DNA of 64,000 nt, taken from assembly GCA_038207625.1 (NCBI GenBank), contig JBBQZO010000006.1, forward strand, positions 144,923 through 208,922, written 5' to 3'. Source of the DNA: JBBQZO01 sp038207625 (lineage in GTDB: Bacteria > Pseudomonadota > Gammaproteobacteria > Burkholderiales > Burkholderiaceae_D). Under the pieces are notes generated by a model, which was not told the DNA's origin, did not search any database, and saw nothing but the letters and a program-made list of their open reading frames with translations. Below are positions 60,169 through 64,000 of the stretch, piece after piece. Within the stretch, counting starts at the first letter, position 1. Each line of letters opens with the position of its first letter. The position numbers and the translations under genes are program-made.

Positions 60169-61755
60169 GTGAAATCGAAACCTGCTCCGACAATGATCAC
60201 TTTGCACGGCGCCCTGCGGCGCCTGGTTGGCGTTGCGCTGTGCGGCGCCTTGCTGGGCACGGCGCCACTCAATCTGGCGCAGTCGAGCATGCCCAACCTG
60301 CCCACGCTGGGCGACACCGAGCGCGAGGAATTGTCGCCTGTGCTCGAGCGCCGGCTGGGCGAGGAAATCATGCGCGAGATCCGGCGCGATCACGATTATC
60401 TCGACGACGACGTGATCCTCGAATACCTGAACAATTTCGGCAACGCCTTGGTGGCGGCGCGTCCGGGCGCGCGCGGCGAGACGGGCTACGACTATTCCTT
60501 CTTCGCACTGCGCGATGGCCAGCTGAACGCATTTGCGCTGCCGGGCGGTTTCATCGCGGTGCACTCGGCGCTGCTGCTGGCGGCCCAGAGCGAGTCCGAA
60601 CTGGCGTCGGTGCTGTCGCACGAAATCGGCCACGTGGCGCAGCGCCATATCGCGCGCATGCTCGGCCAGCAGCGCCAGGACGCGTTGATTCCGCTGGCGG
60701 CGATGGTGCTGGCGGTGCTGGCCTCGCGCGCCAGTCCGGACGCGGCGATGGCGGTGTTTAGCGGCGGCCAGGGCCTGGCCCTGCAGCGCCAGCTCAACTT
60801 CAGCCGCGACGCCGAACGCGAAGCGGACCGGGTCGGCTTTCAGATCATGGGCGCGGCCGGCTTCGACACCTCCGGCATGGTGGCTTTTTTCGGCCGCCTG
60901 CAAACGGCCTCGCGCAACTATTCGGACCTGACGCCGGCCTACCTGCGCAGCCATCCCTTGACGACCGAACGGATCGCCGATATCCAGGCACGCATCCGCG
61001 AAATGCCGTATCGCCAGCGCGTCGACAGTCTCGATTTCAGCCTGGTGCGCGCGCGCACCCGCGTGCTGCAGGACCCCAGCGCATCCGGTCTGATCGAGGC
61101 CGAGGCGGTGTTTACCGCCGAGCTGGCGCAGCACAGCCGCCAGCACCAGGCCGCCGCCCACTACGGCCTGGCCTTCGTCGCGCTGCAGCGCGGCGAGCTG
61201 GCCAAGGCCCAGGCGGCGCTGGACGCGGCGCGCGCCGGTCTGTTGCCCGACAAGCGCGCCGATTTCGCCAGCGCCCAGCCGGGCGACGGCGCCGCCGCCA
61301 TCTTTGCCAGCACCGCGCTGGAGATCGCGCTGGCACCCGGTCAGCCTCCCGTTGTTCTGGCGCGCGCGCTGAAAGACGCCGAACTGGCCCATCTGCGCTT
61401 TCCGCTGTCGCACGGTATCGCGCGCCAGCTGGCCCAGGCGCTGCTGGCCAACGCCAAGCCGGATGAAGCGGCGCGCTATCTGCGCGATCAGGTGCAGTTG
61501 TACCGTGACGAACCAAAGCTGCAGGAGTTGCTGGCCCAGGCCTACGCGGCGCAGGGCAAGCTGGCGCTGCAGCATCTGGCGTTGGCCGAATCGTATGCGC
61601 TGACCGGCAGCGTGCCGGCCGCACTGGACCAGCTGAGCATCGCGCGCAAGGCCGGCGACGCCTCGTTCTACGACATGGCGGTGATCGACGCGCGCGAACG
61701 CGAATTGCAGGCGCGCCACCGCGACGAGCTCAAAGAGGCCAAAAAGCGCGAGTGA
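60169..61755 (+). CDS. bepA: M48-family metalloprotease with TPR region (BepA-like)
   Basis: 528 residues from a GTG at 60169; an ATG at 60193 would give a shorter leader. A signal peptide ending about residue 38 (LNLAQ) is followed by the M48 domain: SVLSHEIGHVAQRH (zinc site HEIGH, 151-155) and SRDAEREADRVGFQIM with the third ligand Glu. From about residue 300 the protein is helical with TPR-like repeats. BepA (YfgC) degrades or assists outer-membrane assembly proteins in the periplasm. It is divergent from moaC. Confidence 0.87.
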   Translation: MKSKPAPTMITLHGALRRLVGVALCGALLGTAPLNLAQSSMPNLPTLGDTEREELSPVLERRLGEEIMREIRRDHDYLDDDVILEYLNNFGNALVAARPGARGETGYDYSFFALRDGQLNAFALPGGFIAVHSALLLAAQSESELASVLSHEIGHVAQRHIARMLGQQRQDALIPLAAMVLAVLASRASPDAAMAVFSGGQGLALQRQLNFSRDAEREADRVGFQIMGAAGFDTSGMVAFFGRLQTASRNYSDLTPAYLRSHPLTTERIADIQARIREMPYRQRVDSLDFSLVRARTRVLQDPSASGLIEAEAVFTAELAQHSRQHQAAAHYGLAFVALQRGELAKAQAALDAARAGLLPDKRADFASAQPGDGAAAIFASTALEIALAPGQPPVVLARALKDAELAHLRFPLSHGIARQLAQALLANAKPDEAARYLRDQVQLYRDEPKLQELLAQAYAAQGKLALQHLALAESYALTGSVPAALDQLSIARKAGDASFYDMAVIDARERELQARHRDELKEAKKRE

Positions 61756-61790
61756 GAAGGGCGTGCCTGGCGCAGCGCGCTGTTAGCGCG

Positions 61791-61898
61791 CACGTCGCTT
61801 TTAGCGCTCACGTCGCTTTCAACGCTCACGTCGCTTTCAACGCTTGTGTCGCTTCCAACGCGCAGGCCGCGAACAACGTTCACGCCGCCGACAACGGG
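61791..61898. repeat. Six imperfect 18-bp tandem repeats
   Basis: The repeat begins CACGTCGCTTTTAGCGCT, followed by two copies of CACGTCGCTTTCAACGCT, then three diverging copies to 61898. The last unit overlaps the end of the next gene (minus strand, stop at 61880-61882). It starts 35 bases after the protease stop. Being a multiple of 3, it could also have been added to either reading frame. Confidence 0.8.
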
Positions 61899-62515
61899 TC
61901 CGGCGCTTGCGCCGCTTCTGGCTCAGCCGCTTGTTCCGGATGGCGCACGAAGCCGAACTGGCGCGCCACCTGCTCGTGCGCGATGCGGGTCAGCTCCACG
62001 CGCTGGCCGGCCACGCGCAGCGTCAGCGGCGCCGGCGCGCCGCCCAGCCAGTCGAGCAAGGTCTGATCGGGCACCGGGGCGCTGTCGATTTCCAGCTGGG
62101 CCAGCATGAAGGCGCCGTCGCGGTCGTCCAGCTGGGCCACCTTGTCGCCGCTGCAGACGATCAAGGTGCCCTGGTCGGTCAGAAAAGCCTGCTCGATCTT
62201 GCCGAGCGCCTCGCCGGTGTGCAGAATCAGGCCGGCTTGCGGGTCGGTGCGCACGATGAACGGGGTCGCCTCCAGATTCAGGTAGACGCGCTGCGGGCCG
62301 TTCTGGAAAAACCAGCGCCCTTGCGCGTCGGCGCTGTAATTGCGTGCGATGAAGCCGAGCAGGGCAGGGTGCACGACGCGCTCGCCGGCCAGTCCCAGGT
62401 GCTGGGCGCGCTCATCGCGCATGCGCCAGGCGCCGCGCGCGTCCAGCCCCAGCCAGCCGTAACAGTGCGGCACGTTGGGCCATTTTGCGATCGCTTTTTT
62501 GACAATGTCGTCCAT
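61880..62515 (-). CDS. Conserved betaproteobacterial protein of unknown function
   Basis: 211 residues. It begins MDDIVKKAIAKWPNVPHCYG and continues with WLGLDARGAWRMRDERAQHL and VHPALLGFIARNYSADAQGR, a conserved pattern; I believe this is a DUF2946-type annotation but am not certain. The last ~20 residues are Ala/Pro/Glu-rich (EQAAEPEAAQAPDPLSAA) and lie at the 18-bp repeats, so the tail may vary between strains. It follows the hydrolase gene by 8 bases. Confidence 0.72.
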   Translation of the reverse strand: MDDIVKKAIAKWPNVPHCYGWLGLDARGAWRMRDERAQHLGLAGERVVHPALLGFIARNYSADAQGRWFFQNGPQRVYLNLEATPFIVRTDPQAGLILHTGEALGKIEQAFLTDQGTLIVCSGDKVAQLDDRDGAFMLAQLEIDSAPVPDQTLLDWLGGAPAPLTLRVAGQRVELTRIAHEQVARQFGFVRHPEQAAEPEAAQAPDPLSAA

Positions 62516-62523
62516 AGTACTTC

Positions 62524-63513
62524 CTAGTCGCTGGTGACACTATCGTACACCGGGGCGGGCGCGTTTGCAGCGCGCGTGCGTCCCTCCAGGAACGCCAGCA
62601 TGCGGCGCGGCAGCCAGTCGAGCTGGCCCGGCAGCGGGCCGCTGGCAAAGCCGACATGGCCGCCGTGGCGCGGATAGTCCAGCTGCACGCTGCTGCTGGC
62701 CAGCCGCGGCAGGTGGATGCCGGGCAGGAACGGGTCGTTCTGGGCGTTGAGCACCAGCGTGGGTACTGTGATGTCGGTGAGCACGTGCTTGGCGCTGGCC
62801 CGGTTCCAGTAGTCGTCGGTGTCGGCATAACCGTGCAGCGGCGCGGTGACGATGTTGTCGAAGCTGTACAGGTCGCGCGCTTTCAACATCGCGGCGCGGT
62901 CGAACAGGCCGGGGAACTGGTCCAGCTTGGCCAGGCACTTCGGCTTCAAGGTTTGCAGGAACATGCGCGTGTAGATCCGGTTGACACCGGACCCGAGCGC
63001 GTCGCCGCCGCGCGCCAGGTCGAGCGGGGCCGACACGGCGCAGGCCGCATCGACGATCTCGGCCTGATGCTGGGCCTCACCGAGCCAGCGCAGCAGCGCG
63101 TTGCCGCCCAGCGAGACGCCGGTCGCGTACAGCTTGCCGTGCGCGCGCCGGCGCAGGCGCCGCACGATCCAGTCGATCTCGTGCGCGTCGCCCGAATGGT
63201 AAAAGCGCGGCGCCCGGTTCGGTTCGCCCGAGCAGCCGCGAAAATGCGGCACCGCGCCCGACCAGCCGCGCGCGGCCACCAGCGCCATCAGCGCACGTGC
63301 GTAGTGACTGTCCGACGAGCCCTCCAGGCCGTGGAACAGCAGCACGAAGGGCAGCCCCGGCTGGCCATCGACGAAATCGACGTCGATGAAGTCGCCGTCC
63401 GGCGCCTCCCAGCGCTCGCGCCGGTATGCCACCGCCGGCTTGACGATGCACACGGCCGGGTAAATCGTCTGCAGGTGGCCGCTGGGCAGCCACAGGGGCG
63501 CCGTGTAGTGCAT
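62524..63513 (-). CDS. YheT-like alpha/beta hydrolase
   Basis: 329 residues. It begins MHYTAPLWLPSGHLQTIYPA, the YheT/ABHD1-like start. Catalytic marks are LLFHGLEGSSDSHYARALM (oxyanion loop), ATGVSLGGNALLRWLGEA (nucleophile Ser), LVLNAQNDPFLPG (acid) and YPRHGGHVGFASG (His). The substrate is unknown, probably an ester or lipid. It follows the NTF2-like gene by 3 bases. Confidence 0.88.
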   Translation of the reverse strand: MHYTAPLWLPSGHLQTIYPAVCIVKPAVAYRRERWEAPDGDFIDVDFVDGQPGLPFVLLFHGLEGSSDSHYARALMALVAARGWSGAVPHFRGCSGEPNRAPRFYHSGDAHEIDWIVRRLRRRAHGKLYATGVSLGGNALLRWLGEAQHQAEIVDAACAVSAPLDLARGGDALGSGVNRIYTRMFLQTLKPKCLAKLDQFPGLFDRAAMLKARDLYSFDNIVTAPLHGYADTDDYWNRASAKHVLTDITVPTLVLNAQNDPFLPGIHLPRLASSSVQLDYPRHGGHVGFASGPLPGQLDWLPRRMLAFLEGRTRAANAPAPVYDSVTSD

Positions 63514-63516
63514 CGT

Positions 63517-63942
63517 CTAGTGCAGCACGTTGCTGCCGGCCGGGTCGGACGGCGGCGCGCCCGGCGCCACCGACGCGTGATGCAGCACGATGCGCCAGCC
63601 GCGCGGGGTCTTGATGTACACATTGGTGGCCACCAGGTGGGCCGGCTCGTCGGTGCCGGCGCTGATGCCTTCGATCACCGAATGCACCGAGCTCATCAAG
63701 GTGTGTGTCTCATGCAGCTGGACCGGCAGAATGTGCAGGCCGCCGCGCGCGAAGATCGCCTCCCAGGAGGCGGCGATCGCCGCATGTCCGTGCAGGCGCG
63801 CGCCGCCCGGATGGATGCAGACGATCTCCTCGTCGTCGGCCCACAGCGCCATCAGCGACTCCATATCGGCGCGTTGCAGCGCATCGTAGAACGCGGCCTC
63901 GACTTCGGCGGCGCTGCCGTTCATCTGCTTCTGACGTTTCAT
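63517..63942 (-). CDS. NTF2-like (SnoaL/DUF4440 type) small protein
   Basis: 141 residues. AEVEAAFYDALQRADMESLM, LWADDEEIVCIHPGGARLHG and EAIFARGGLHILPVQLHETHT form the conserved NTF2-like core, and YIKTPRGWRIVLHHASVA is the usual closing strand pair. Function unknown. It is the first gene of a minus-strand unit with the YheT-like hydrolase and the conserved unknown protein. Confidence 0.82.
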   Translation of the reverse strand: MKRQKQMNGSAAEVEAAFYDALQRADMESLMALWADDEEIVCIHPGGARLHGHAAIAASWEAIFARGGLHILPVQLHETHTLMSSVHSVIEGISAGTDEPAHLVATNVYIKTPRGWRIVLHHASVAPGAPPSDPAGSNVLH

Positions 63943-64000
63943 GTGCTCTCCGACGGCGTGAATGCCGATGCTGCAAGGTGGAACATGCTGTGCTGCCTAG

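Noticed and set aside
61791..61898. CRISPR array or zinc-binding repeat protein
   Set aside because: The repeats are contiguous 18-bp units without spacers and lie after a stop codon.

Overview
The window looks like a chromosomal segment of a GC-rich betaproteobacterium, most likely family Oxalobacteraceae (Massilia/Duganella/Janthinobacterium type). The reasons are the recA-recX-DUF2889-sucC-sucD order, the betaproteobacterial pilin locus, and the housekeeping chain hda-HAD-pcnB-folK. This placement is inference; no rRNA gene is present to anchor it. I recognised no tRNA, rRNA, CRISPR array or insertion sequence.

Layout. (1) 1-1196: the 5' part of gabT, running off the left edge. (2) 1411-4843: two tandem S41-family secreted proteases. 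(3) 5330-10430: a visibly AT-richer island with two tandem 50-residue secreted four-cysteine peptides, a split MacAB/Lol-like ABC export system (two FtsX-type permeases, a lipoprotein adaptor, an ATPase) and a membrane-tethered CxxC glutaredoxin-fold protein. This is the best candidate for an undescribed system. (4) 10556-30400: a large polyamine catabolism and uptake cluster. It holds a MocR regulator with an MFS transporter, puuD, puuA, a putrescine-type transaminase, potFGHI, an outer-membrane porin, puuC, a type III glutamine-synthetase-like gene, puuB, a second puuA and a class III aminotransferase. Together with gabT it gives a route putrescine to gamma-glutamyl-putrescine to GABA to succinate semialdehyde. 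(5) 30397-33648: small genes of unknown function, including a glycine-rich-domain protein in a coupled operon. (6) 33914-40846: panB, a DUF486 protein, folK, pcnB, a HAD phosphatase, hda and an AI-2E family exporter on the minus strand, with divergent purM. (7) 40965-44232: a sensor kinase, an alpha/beta hydrolase broken by a nonsense codon, and a DUF2975/HTH pair preceded by 21-bp repeats. (8) 44249-50145: PPi-type phosphofructokinase and a sodium/solute symporter with its DUF4212 subunit and two-component system. (9) 50416-55929: recA with a perfect SOS box, recX, DUF2889, sucCD and an FHA protein. (10) 56019-59381: three type IV pilin genes, two with matching sigma-54 promoters and upstream TGTC elements, decayed pilin remnants and a PilZ protein. 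(11) 59546-63942: moaC, a BepA-like M48 metalloprotease, a conserved hypothetical gene with an 18-bp repeat array at its end, a YheT-like hydrolase and an NTF2-like protein.

One regulatory link crosses regions. The sequence GGCAC-N11-CCAAATAGC occurs upstream of gabT and again, with the same spacing, between mocR and puuD 12 kb away, which suggests a shared operator. A hairpin repeat ending in a CTCTGACCCC-like tail recurs in intergenic gaps near 24600, 34900 and 51750.
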